Source: Propionivibrio sp.
GTDB lineage: Bacteria > Pseudomonadota > Gammaproteobacteria > Burkholderiales > Rhodocyclaceae
Assembly: GCF_016790145.1 (NCBI RefSeq)
Contig: NZ_JAEUOI010000018.1
Coordinates: 1-48,759 of the forward strand
DNA length: 48,759 nt
Direction: 5' to 3'
The notes beneath the pieces are model-generated. The model searched no databases. It worked only from the letters and a program-made list of their open reading frames with translations, and had not been told where the DNA came from. The translations under genes were made by a program, and so were the position numbers. This document shows, in pieces, positions 1 to 7,558 of this stretch (positions within the stretch are counted from its first letter, which is position 1; every line of letters begins with the position of its first letter).

Positions 1-1107
1 TGCCAAGCCACGTTCCGCCCAATCCAGCGCCTTTTCCGGCTGCCCTGCCTTGGTCCAGATTTCGGCGATCTCAAGATAGTGATAACCCCGGGTGAGATCC
101 TGCGACTTGATCGCCACCAGTTCGTCCACATCGCCGCTGGCCTCGGCCACCTGCTCCATTATGCGGGTGATCTTCGCCCGCTGGTAATCGTAGCCGTCCT
201 GCGCAGTACGCGGTTTCAGCTTGCGCCACTCGGTTTCCACCAGTTCTCGATAACGGAGCAGGCCTGCATTGCCAAGGGCATCGCGATAGGTTTTGACATC
301 GAAGCTGCACACCCCAAAAGGCAGTGTGGTCTCCAGTTCGAAAAGGCGTTCGGCCAGGTCGGCGGGATCGGGTCGCGCCATGGTGCAGGCCTGCACATGC
401 AATTCGCCCAGACGGCAGACGATACCGCCGATCTCGCCATTCGAGTCGTCAACCTGCTCCAGCGAATTTTCCACCTGTTCGATGGCATATTCGGCCAGAT
501 CCACCAGCAGGGTCGCCGTGTCGGGCTTCAGGAGTTCCGCCAGGGAATCGACCACTTCGTCGATATTGCCGGCGAATTTACGAACCTCCCGCCAATCGAC
601 ATAACCATTGACGCGCGTCGCGTGATCGATGGCCCGACGGAAAGCCCTGGCCACGTTGCCACCCTCACCGGCTTGCTCGGTCTTGAGCAACAAGGACTGG
701 TAAAGCCGCTCGTCGCGCCGGGCGACTTCCAGCAACAACCCGATCAAGCTCTCCGGGGTTTGCGTGGACAGATAGTCCTTGATGTCACGCCAAGGCTCGC
801 GCCCGGCCTTCGTGCCGGATGCGGAAGCGGAATTTTCGGCCAGCCACGCCAATCCGAGCGCTACACAATGTTTGCAGAAGTAACCATCGGCGGCACGCGG
901 GCAGGTGCAGTCGTGGGCCAGATCGCCATCGTCATCGCGCAGTTCGACTTGATAGGTTTCACCGCCTTCCACACGGGCAGTTACTCTGTCTTCGGCGACA
1001 ATCAGAGGCCCGACTGCGCCGACGGAAAAATACGTTTCGCCGCGCTGGAAGGCCGCAGAACCGGCAAGTTCTGCGAGAGTAGCGCGGCTGATCAGCTCAT
1101 CGAGCAT
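1..1107 (-). CDS. SWIM zinc-finger protein, C-terminus beyond window
   Basis: The reading frame stays open for 369 codons from an ATG at 1107 to the window edge, so the C-terminus is missing. Residues about 67-81 carry the SWIM zinc-finger pattern C-x-C-xn-C-x-H (CTCPRAADGYFCKHC). The rest is helical and acidic, and the last visible part resembles TPR-like helices (KALDWAERGL). SWIM domains bind zinc and are linked to DNA or protein binding; the role of this bacterial family is not established. The gene lies 52 bp downstream of hsdR on the same strand, so it may be the tail of the restriction operon. A weak GGACA precedes the start. Confidence 0.8.
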   Translation of the reverse strand, partial: MLDELISRATLAELAGSAAFQRGETYFSVGAVGPLIVAEDRVTARVEGGETYQVELRDDDGDLAHDCTCPRAADGYFCKHCVALGLAWLAENSASASGTKAGREPWRDIKDYLSTQTPESLIGLLLEVARRDERLYQSLLLKTEQAGEGGNVARAFRRAIDHATRVNGYVDWREVRKFAGNIDEVVDSLAELLKPDTATLLVDLAEYAIEQVENSLEQVDDSNGEIGGIVCRLGELHVQACTMARPDPADLAERLFELETTLPFGVCSFDVKTYRDALGNAGLLRYRELVETEWRKLKPRTAQDGYDYQRAKITRIMEQVAEASGDVDELVAIKSQDLTRGYHYLEIAEIWTKAGQPEKALDWAERGLA

Positions 1108-1159
1108 TGTCCTGACCCTTCAATTCGATATGATCGAAGAATAATGAATCCCTGCCTTG

Positions 1160-4100
1160 TCACGCAGCAAACATCCCGTTTGCTCTCTGCTGCCAGATAT
1201 GGCGATAAACCAGCCCGGCAAGTACTTTCTTGTCCTCGACCGTGTAGGGCGGCTCGGGCAGCGCCTGATAGACATGGTCGAGAATAAAGACCTCGACCTC
1301 GGCCTGCGTTTGTTCCTTTTCGGTCCACTGCTCCAGTGGGGCTATCAGACGCTGCAATTCCGCCAGCAGTTCGCGGCTCGCCTGCTTGATCAGTTCGCGC
1401 TCGGCTTTGTTCAGCGATTCCTTACTGAGCAAATCGAACAGCGCCAACTGCTCTTCGCTCAGCCCCAGTTCGATGGCGCGCCGTTGCTCTGCATCGAGGC
1501 TATTGGCCAGGTCGAGCAGCCTGGCGAAGGTGTCCTCGACGGTGGCCCGATCCTTGTCGGCGTTGTAGGCGGCGATGATTTCCTGGTATTTTTTCTCGTA
1601 GTTCATGCGCAGCGGGTTTTTGGCCAGCATCTGCGCCAATTTCTCCTCGACGATCTGGCGAATATCCTCGATCACGCTCGCCTTGCGTTTCACTTTCCTG
1701 CCAAATTCGTCGCGCAGCTTTTCCATGTTGATCTGCGAGAGATCGACAGTCAGCCCTTGTGCCTGATCGGCTCCCGGAGTCTGCGTGGCAATTGCCTGAT
1801 TGACGATACGCTGTAGCACCTTGAGCAGCGCACTCACATCGGCCGTATCGCGGCGTTCGCCGAGCTTCCGGTAAATCGCCTCGATGTTGTCGTGGCGCTC
1901 GGCATAGCTCAGCACCGAGGGCTCGACCAGCAGCGCCTTGAAGCGGCTGAAAAGCACCCGCGCCAGAATCTCGAAACGGCGCTTCGCTTCGTCATTGGTA
2001 TAGACCGCCTCGACCGCATCTGCCAGCCCCTGGATTCGCGTGAATCCCCTGGCACCGATGAGCAGTACCGGGTCGAATCCCAGAGCGCACAGATGCGCTT
2101 CTGTCACCTCGATGGCATCGCGCAAGGCGGTCACGCGCTCCTCCAGCGGCGCCACGATTTCCTCATCGCCGGCGTCGTCGCCCAGGGCATATTGGGCGAG
2201 TGCTTCGCGCAGGCTTTTGAGCATCCCGTTGTAGTCGACGATCAGACCGAAGTCCTTGCCCGGAAAACGCCGGTTGGCGCGGGCGATGGCCTGCATCAGG
2301 GTATGCGCGCGCATCGGCTTGTCGATGTAGAGCGTCGACAGGCACTCGACATCGAAGCCCGTCAGCCACATGGCGCAGACAATCGCCACGCGAAACGGGT
2401 GTAGCGGATTCTTGAATGCCGAGGTTACGTCAACTCGCACCTCAACGCGCTGGCCATCCGGCGTCTCGAAGCCCTGCTTCATGCGCGCCCGGTGCGGGAT
2501 GATGTCGAAGTCCCATTTCCTGAAGTCCTCGACTTCGTTCTGCGCCTCGCAGATGATGATCTCGATGATCGTCTCATCCATCCAGGCGGCCTTGGCCAGC
2601 AAGCGATCACGCTGCGCATGCAGGGATTGCCGGGTTTCGTCATCCGGCGCAGAAGCGATCCGGGCCAGCCTGCTTTCAGCCTCAGCGCGCAGCGCAGCGG
2701 CCTTCGCCTTCCACTTCGGTGTTATCCGCATCAGCATGCGGGCGCAGGTGATTTTGTCGATGCACACCAGCATCGACTTGCCGCGCATTTCGGTGCACTC
2801 CCAGCGGGTACTGCAATGCTCGACAAAATCGGCAGCGATTTTCTCCAGCCGCTGGTCGGCGGTGATGACTTCGTAGTCCTTGCCCAGCAATCTTTCCAGC
2901 AAAGCCGTCTGGTCGGGATCGAGGTCGGCGGCATCTACGGCACGGGCAATTTTCTCGTTCAAATCCAGACGCGCCAGCCCCAGCTTTTCGCCCCGGTTTT
3001 CGTAAACCAGCTTGACCGTCGCGCCGTCTTCCTCGCTGCGCTTGAAGTCGTAGCGCGAAACGTAGTCGCCAAAAATCCGCTTGGTCAGTTCGTCGTGCTT
3101 GAACAGCGGCGTGCCGGTAAAGCCGATGAACGCAGCGTTCGGCAACGCCAGGCGCATATTGCGCGCCAGCTTGCCGGACTGGGTGCGATGCGCCTCGTCC
3201 GAGATGACGATGATGTCGTCGCGCTCGCTGTACGGCTCACCCGGTTTCACGTCCTGATTGAACTTGTGGATCAGGCTGAACACATAGCGGTGATTCTGCC
3301 TGAGCAGTTGTTCCAGCGCCCTGCCCGATCCGGCGCGCGGCGTCTGGTCGTCGGCCACGCCGCAACCGACGAAGGTCTTGTAGATCTGGCTGTCCAGATC
3401 GTCGCGGTCGGTCATCAGCACAAAGGTGAAATTGCCTTCGAGCGTGCGCCGTACTTTCTCGGCAAAGAAGGCCATCGAATACGACTTGCCGCTGCCCTGC
3501 GTGTGCCAGACCACACCCAATCGACCGAGGTCGGGGTGCGCCCGCTCAATGATTTGCAAGGTACGGGGCGCTTGATCCTCCGCGCTTACCGCATATTCGG
3601 CCAAAGGCTGGGCAGCTTTCGGATAAGGCAGGCGCGCCTCGTTAGCGGCTCGCTCGAGGATCGGCACCGGCAATTCGACCAAGTGGTGTTTCAGACGCTC
3701 TGCCGGCGGGAACTGATGCTTCAGCGCCTCCTGCTGCACCACCGCCGCCACCGCCTGATTCACCCCCAACAACTGATGGTTGCGCGCCACCACCTTGCGC
3801 ACTGCGCCAGCCTTGCTGGCGTCGAACAGAATGAAATTCTCGACGATGTCGAGCAGACGATCCCTGGCCAGCATGCCGTTGAGCAGCATCTCGGCCGCCA
3901 CGCTGCCTTTATCCCGCTCGTCGAGACGCTTCCATTCGCCGAAATGCTCCCAGGCGCTGGTGATCGATCCATAGCGCGCATTGTGGCCATTGCTCACGAT
4001 CAGGAAAGCGTTGTGGTGGAAGGCATGGGCAATGACGTTTTCATCAAGGTAGTCGCGCAGATTGCCGTCGAACCCGGCGCGGATGTTCCTGTAGACCGCC

Positions 4101-4612
4101 TTCAGTTCGACGAATACCAGCGGCAGACCATTGACGAAACAGACCAGGTCGGCGCGGCGATTGTAGTTGGGCGTGCGCAGCCCGGTGATCTTGAGTTCGC
4201 GCACCACCAGAAAGCGATTGTTGGCCGGCACCCGGAAATCGATGACTTTGGCCTGCGCGTGACGCAATGTGCCTTGCGCGTCGCGATAGCTCACCGGCAC
4301 ACCGTCGCGGATCAGCTTGTAAAAAGCCTGATTGTGCCGGAGCAGCGAGCGCGAATAATCATGATGCGTCAGCTTGGCCACCGCCTCGTCGATTGCCGTC
4401 TCCGGCAACGCCGGGTTGAACTTCGCCAGCGCGGCCCGCAGATCGCGCACCAGCACCACCTCGCGCTCGCTGGCACGGCCCAGCGTACCAAACTGGCCAA
4501 AGGTCTCCTGGTTCCAGGCATAGACGCTCTCCCAGCCCAGCACCTTTTCCAGGTGATCGGCAAAGGTCGCCTGAACCAGGCGGTCTTCGCTGTTGATGTC
4601 GGTGTAGGCCAT
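1160..4612 (-). CDS. hsdR: Type I restriction enzyme, HsdR (R) subunit
   Basis: Cytoplasmic motor and nuclease subunit of a type I restriction-modification enzyme: it uses ATP to translocate unmethylated DNA and cuts at a distance. The 1150 residues start with the HSDR nuclease domain, with the PD-(D/E)xK-like residues D155 and E169-L-K171. The SF2 helicase follows, with Walker A TQGSGKS (371-377), DEAH (472-475) and TGTPL (499-503). A later motif VDYNGMLKSL and a long charged C-terminal region for HsdM contact are present. Length and motif order are complete, so it looks functional. hsdM and hsdS lie upstream on the same strand, separated from hsdR by a DUF3800 gene and a toxin-antitoxin remnant. 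Confidence 0.95.
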   Translation of the reverse strand: MAYTDINSEDRLVQATFADHLEKVLGWESVYAWNQETFGQFGTLGRASEREVVLVRDLRAALAKFNPALPETAIDEAVAKLTHHDYSRSLLRHNQAFYKLIRDGVPVSYRDAQGTLRHAQAKVIDFRVPANNRFLVVRELKITGLRTPNYNRRADLVCFVNGLPLVFVELKAVYRNIRAGFDGNLRDYLDENVIAHAFHHNAFLIVSNGHNARYGSITSAWEHFGEWKRLDERDKGSVAAEMLLNGMLARDRLLDIVENFILFDASKAGAVRKVVARNHQLLGVNQAVAAVVQQEALKHQFPPAERLKHHLVELPVPILERAANEARLPYPKAAQPLAEYAVSAEDQAPRTLQIIERAHPDLGRLGVVWHTQGSGKSYSMAFFAEKVRRTLEGNFTFVLMTDRDDLDSQIYKTFVGCGVADDQTPRAGSGRALEQLLRQNHRYVFSLIHKFNQDVKPGEPYSERDDIIVISDEAHRTQSGKLARNMRLALPNAAFIGFTGTPLFKHDELTKRIFGDYVSRYDFKRSEEDGATVKLVYENRGEKLGLARLDLNEKIARAVDAADLDPDQTALLERLLGKDYEVITADQRLEKIAADFVEHCSTRWECTEMRGKSMLVCIDKITCARMLMRITPKWKAKAAALRAEAESRLARIASAPDDETRQSLHAQRDRLLAKAAWMDETIIEIIICEAQNEVEDFRKWDFDIIPHRARMKQGFETPDGQRVEVRVDVTSAFKNPLHPFRVAIVCAMWLTGFDVECLSTLYIDKPMRAHTLMQAIARANRRFPGKDFGLIVDYNGMLKSLREALAQYALGDDAGDEEIVAPLEERVTALRDAIEVTEAHLCALGFDPVLLIGARGFTRIQGLADAVEAVYTNDEAKRRFEILARVLFSRFKALLVEPSVLSYAERHDNIEAIYRKLGERRDTADVSALLKVLQRIVNQAIATQTPGADQAQGLTVDLSQINMEKLRDEFGRKVKRKASVIEDIRQIVEEKLAQMLAKNPLRMNYEKKYQEIIAAYNADKDRATVEDTFARLLDLANSLDAEQRRAIELGLSEEQLALFDLLSKESLNKAERELIKQASRELLAELQRLIAPLEQWTEKEQTQAEVEVFILDHVYQALPEPPYTVEDKKVLAGLVYRHIWQQRANGMFAA

Positions 4613-4782
4613 GCGTTAGCTCATCTATTGACTTGAATTTGGCTCATTCGCCATGCGCGGACAGATAAAAAACGACTTGAAAATAGCAAGTTACAGATAA
4701 ACCATGGAGTCATTTGGCTCAAAACACTGAAAATATTGGTTCGATTGGAAGGTATTTGAGCCAAATGGAAGTGAGACATTTT
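4613..4782. promoter_or_regulatory. hsdR leader with three TTTGGCTCA motifs
   Basis: A non-coding stretch between the BrnA-like gene and hsdR. It holds a perfect 13-bp inverted repeat, CATTTGGCTCAAA at 4711-4723 and TTTGAGCCAAATG at 4755-4767, plus a third copy ATTTGGCTCA at 4637-4646. Each copy is itself a short palindrome of the form TTTG-N3-CAAA or close to it. This layout suits an operator for a small dimeric repressor, possibly the adjacent BrnA-like protein or an unlinked controller. The binding protein is inferred. Confidence 0.5.
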
Positions 4783-5175
4783 TCAAGCGCCAGCGGCAGT
4801 TTCTTTATCGCTCGTATCCGCATCGCTCACATACTCCTCGACCAGCACACCGTCGCGTACCAGCACCAGCGGCGTATTGGTCTGCCGGGCAATTTCGCGC
4901 GCCCGCTGAGCCGCTCGCAGTATGGCTTTGGGTGCCGCCTGCATGTCGGCATCAGGTAACTTTGAAACCATTGAATCATTTACAGTCTTGGACGGTTTGT
5001 AAAACGCGTTGCCAACCGCACTTTTCCAGAACTCATTCGTCAATGGTGGAATATCACTGGTATCGATCTCGCCGTCCGGCATGGCGTGCAAGGCGGTTAT
5101 TTCCGCCTGTTGCTCTGCCGTGAGCGGCGTCGGTCTGGCCGGGTCGACTTCGTGTTTAACAAGTTTCTTGCTCAT
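4783..5175 (-). CDS. BrnA-like antitoxin with atypical C-terminus
   Basis: A 130-residue protein starting at ATG 5175 (MSKKLVKHE); the longer upstream frame is rejected because it runs through the overlapping toxin remnant. Residues about 29-60 (PDGEIDTSDIPPLTNEFW, then FYKPSK) resemble the N-terminal part of BrnA-type antitoxins encoded after BrnT toxins. The usual ribbon-helix-helix DNA-binding tail is not apparent. The C-terminal part instead reads like a short alpha/beta unit (REIARQTNTPLVLVRDGVLV) seen in other small hypothetical proteins. The start overlaps the end of the BrnT remnant, as expected for a toxin-antitoxin pair. Assignment is by motif and context only. Confidence 0.6.
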   Translation of the reverse strand: MSKKLVKHEVDPARPTPLTAEQQAEITALHAMPDGEIDTSDIPPLTNEFWKSAVGNAFYKPSKTVNDSMVSKLPDADMQAAPKAILRAAQRAREIARQTNTPLVLVRDGVLVEEYVSDADTSDKETAAGA

Positions 5176-5305
5176 GTTCTCGCTTCTCCTTTCGCGTTGC
5201 CACCCGTGCCGAGATGATGCGAATGAATTCATTATCACCTTCGTCACGTACCGTATGAGCCACCAACCGCATTGACACGCCATCCACCGTGTCGGCGGAG
5301 GCCAT
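5156..5305 (-). pseudogene. BrnT-type toxin, C-terminal remnant
   Basis: A 49-codon frame ending in TAA at 5156 inside the BrnA-like gene. It contains SMRLVAHTVRDEGDNEFIRI followed by ISARVATRKEKREHE. This matches the C-terminal half of BrnT ribonuclease toxins (consensus of the type VVHTERDD..IRIISARxATRxER..YE). Complete BrnT is about 90-100 residues. Here the N-terminal half (W-D-xxKAxxNxxKHGV..F) is absent and a TGA closes the frame a few codons upstream of the first ATG. The toxin therefore appears truncated and probably inactive, while its overlap with the antitoxin is kept. Confidence 0.6.
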
Positions 5306-5618
5306 GCGTTGCCTTCTATCGGACAAATCGACGTTTCATAAAGGACAAATCAAAATCATTCCCTTCATAGAAACTTATAAAAATCATAATGTTGCACAAA
5401 TTCGTTGGAACAGGAACACGTGGCCTCACGAAAACTACCCCGCTTCGTGTCCTTTATGCGTCGCCTCGACTGCAAGCGCTGGTGTGAGTTCTTGCCAGTT
5501 CAGGACAGCAGCAAAATGATGAAATTTCTTGCACCGCGTGCTATTCTTACTTCCAAGTCGGACTGGAAATTTCCGGTCGGCGCTGGGCTTCTGGGGTTCC
5601 TGGAGGCCCTTCGCTTTT
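5306..5618. other. Gap between toxin remnant and DUF3800 gene
   Basis: No confident gene. Two direct copies of GGACAAATC lie 22 bp apart at 5321-5329 and 5343-5351. On the minus strand an unassigned frame, open from within the end of the DUF3800 gene, closes with TAG at 5435. Its last residues read FAAVLNWQELTPALAVEA and then THKGHEAG. I see no ribosome site for it and do not call it a gene. The missing N-terminal half of the toxin is not found here. Confidence 0.5.
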
Positions 5619-6374
5619 TCAGGGGAAGCTTTTCAGACCCCATCCCTGTATCTCTCCTTTCGGACTACGGCGGAATTTAGGCTCCAGAATTTCGTAAGCT
5701 CGATTAGCCTGCGTAGGGCGTAGCGCCCTGATGCCTATGGGGCGAGCCACCAGATCCGCCAGTTGCATCCCCGAGGCATTTGACTCCTTTGACGACATCA
5801 CAATGTCGAAGGGCAACCGGCGGTTCATGAAATTTGCACCATCGCAAATACGACGGAACTCCAGTTCCAGTTCGGCATCCTCGCGGCGGCCACGGCGTTC
5901 CACTACCACATGCGTGAGCCGATCCGCCTGGCCTTTGCCTTCGAGAAACTTGTAGAGTCGCTCAAGCCCGAATTCCAGGCCCAGATGATAGGGGTTGCCC
6001 GGCAAGGCGTAGACCTGTTTGAGGTCACGCTTGCGAACCACCGAAGCGATCAGTGTGAAGGGCGCATCCACCACCAACGCATTCATGTCCGCCAGGAAGG
6101 CATGGCGGCGCGCCGGATTGAACAAGAACCCGTAAGTACCACTCGGTTTGCGAATGTCATGTTCGTGCAGAACAACCGTGTCGTGGCCCCAATGCGCGAA
6201 CTTGAGCCGCTGCATCGCAGGGCAAACGATATCTATGTATTCGCGCTTGTGAAAGATGCAAAACGCCAGAACGAACATCGGATAGTCCGGATCGATGTTT
6301 GCCAGTCCGTGGTCGCCGCTCTCGTCCACGAAAACGACGTAGTCGCTGAAATCGGTGATGTTCGGCTCGGTCAT
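5619..6374 (-). CDS. DUF3800 domain protein
   Basis: A 251-residue protein with the DUF3800 hallmarks: FVDESGDHG near the N-terminus (15-23), a conserved RNase H-like core, and SGMQLADLVARPIG with the invariant Gln-Leu-Ala-Asp near the C-terminus, ending GWGLKSFP. DUF3800 proteins are predicted metal-dependent nucleases and are common in defence islands; the precise activity is not established. The start ATG (6374-6372) overlaps the hsdS stop TGA (6373-6371), so it is translationally coupled to the specificity subunit. That placement makes a role tied to restriction plausible, but this is inferred. Confidence 0.85.
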   Translation of the reverse strand: MTEPNITDFSDYVVFVDESGDHGLANIDPDYPMFVLAFCIFHKREYIDIVCPAMQRLKFAHWGHDTVVLHEHDIRKPSGTYGFLFNPARRHAFLADMNALVVDAPFTLIASVVRKRDLKQVYALPGNPYHLGLEFGLERLYKFLEGKGQADRLTHVVVERRGRREDAELELEFRRICDGANFMNRRLPFDIVMSSKESNASGMQLADLVARPIGIRALRPTQANRAYEILEPKFRRSPKGEIQGWGLKSFP

Positions 6375-7558
6375 ACGGCGAAATCCCCGCTCATCAGGCG
6401 CGGCAGCAGCAGGTCGCGGGCGGCGCGGAGTTTTTGGTTGGCAAAGGTCAGCGCATTCAACTGGGAAATGATCGGCTGAATCACCCCATCAAAAGTACTC
6501 AACAAACCGGATGGCGGCAGAGGAACGCAATAGGACTGCATTTGCTTCCAATCGGCGCGGGGCATTTTGGAGCCTTCCTTCATTTGTTGCGCGGTAACTG
6601 CGACAAATTCGTCACTCGAAACAGCCATCAGCACCAAGCCATGCAGCTTCTCGTTCATGGGGCGAATCACGATGGTGTCGGACGATGCAACGCCATCGAC
6701 GAATGCGACCCCCACTTTGTGGAAGTAAGGTCGAATTTTACCGAACAGAATTTCTCTGGTTTTGAACCGATTCTTGCTGCTCGTTACTTCCTCAACCTTG
6801 CCCCAATCGTTGAGCGAAATTGATCGGCGCGGCATATGTTCAAGCCCGATGTAAGGCGTATCGGGTTCCAAATTCTCGGGCGATACTGACTCGCGAATTT
6901 CGCTGCACAAGTCGCCAAGCGACTTCCGCTCCCATCCCTCCGGCACGCCGTCGGTGATGCGGGTGTGTTCATGACCGGGGAAGCGCAGGTGGACGAACCA
7001 TTCGCGGTAAAGCAGCCGCGACGACTCCTCCAGCAGCGCCATCCGCCGCCGGTTGTTTTCGATAAGGTCGTCGTATCCGGAGAGGATGTCGGCGATGTGG
7101 CACTGAACATCAAGCCGAGGGAACACAATCTCAACCTTTGCCAGTTTTTCACGCGGAAGGTGCTTGATCGTCGAGCCTGTAAATAGAGGAACAAAACTCC
7201 CAATCCTCCCCTTGTGCAGGAGTGAATAGAACAAGAACCGATAATCGAGGCCGTCATGCGGTCGAATGCGGTGAAGCGCTTTTTGTATCATCATCCCTGG
7301 CACCGACTCTTTCCAGATTGCACATCGCCCGGGCTCTCCTCCTTCACACATTACGATGTCACCATACTTCAGCCCATAGCGGTTCATTTCGTCATGTGCA
7401 AAACGCATCTCGCGTAGGTTATCAAGATCGAATTCGCCCCAGCGCACGTTGATGTTGGCAAGATAAGGTAAGGGTTCCCCTTTGTTCTTCTTTTCGTCCA
7501 ACATTTTGCCTAAGCGAAACTCCGCAACTTCAGCCAAAGGCTTTGTTGTCCACTTCAT
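6371..7558 (-). CDS. hsdS: Type I restriction-modification specificity subunit HsdS
   Basis: Recognises the bipartite DNA target for the HsdM/HsdR complex. The 395 residues start at ATG 7558 (MKWTTKPLAEVAEF), which overlaps the hsdM stop as ATGA; the longer upstream frame is rejected. Two target-recognition domains are visible. The first spans about 1-165 and ends at a conserved helix (VQCHIADILSGYDDLIENN). The second spans about 205-370 (GWERKSLGDLC onward) and ends with LRAARDLLLPRLMSGDFAV, a classic HsdS tail. DNA specificity cannot be read by eye because these domains are hypervariable. The gene is coupled to DUF3800 downstream by another ATGA overlap. Confidence 0.93.
   Translation of the reverse strand: MKWTTKPLAEVAEFRLGKMLDEKKNKGEPLPYLANINVRWGEFDLDNLREMRFAHDEMNRYGLKYGDIVMCEGGEPGRCAIWKESVPGMMIQKALHRIRPHDGLDYRFLFYSLLHKGRIGSFVPLFTGSTIKHLPREKLAKVEIVFPRLDVQCHIADILSGYDDLIENNRRRMALLEESSRLLYREWFVHLRFPGHEHTRITDGVPEGWERKSLGDLCSEIRESVSPENLEPDTPYIGLEHMPRRSISLNDWGKVEEVTSSKNRFKTREILFGKIRPYFHKVGVAFVDGVASSDTIVIRPMNEKLHGLVLMAVSSDEFVAVTAQQMKEGSKMPRADWKQMQSYCVPLPPSGLLSTFDGVIQPIISQLNALTFANQKLRAARDLLLPRLMSGDFAV

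Noticed and set aside
79..1287. 402-codon open frame on the plus strand
   Set aside because: It lies opposite the SWIM zinc-finger gene and the end of hsdR and has no domain features.
2492..4636. 714-codon open frame on the plus strand
   Set aside because: It lies opposite hsdR, whose motifs are complete. The plus-strand product shows no recognisable domain; it is a shadow of high-GC coding DNA.
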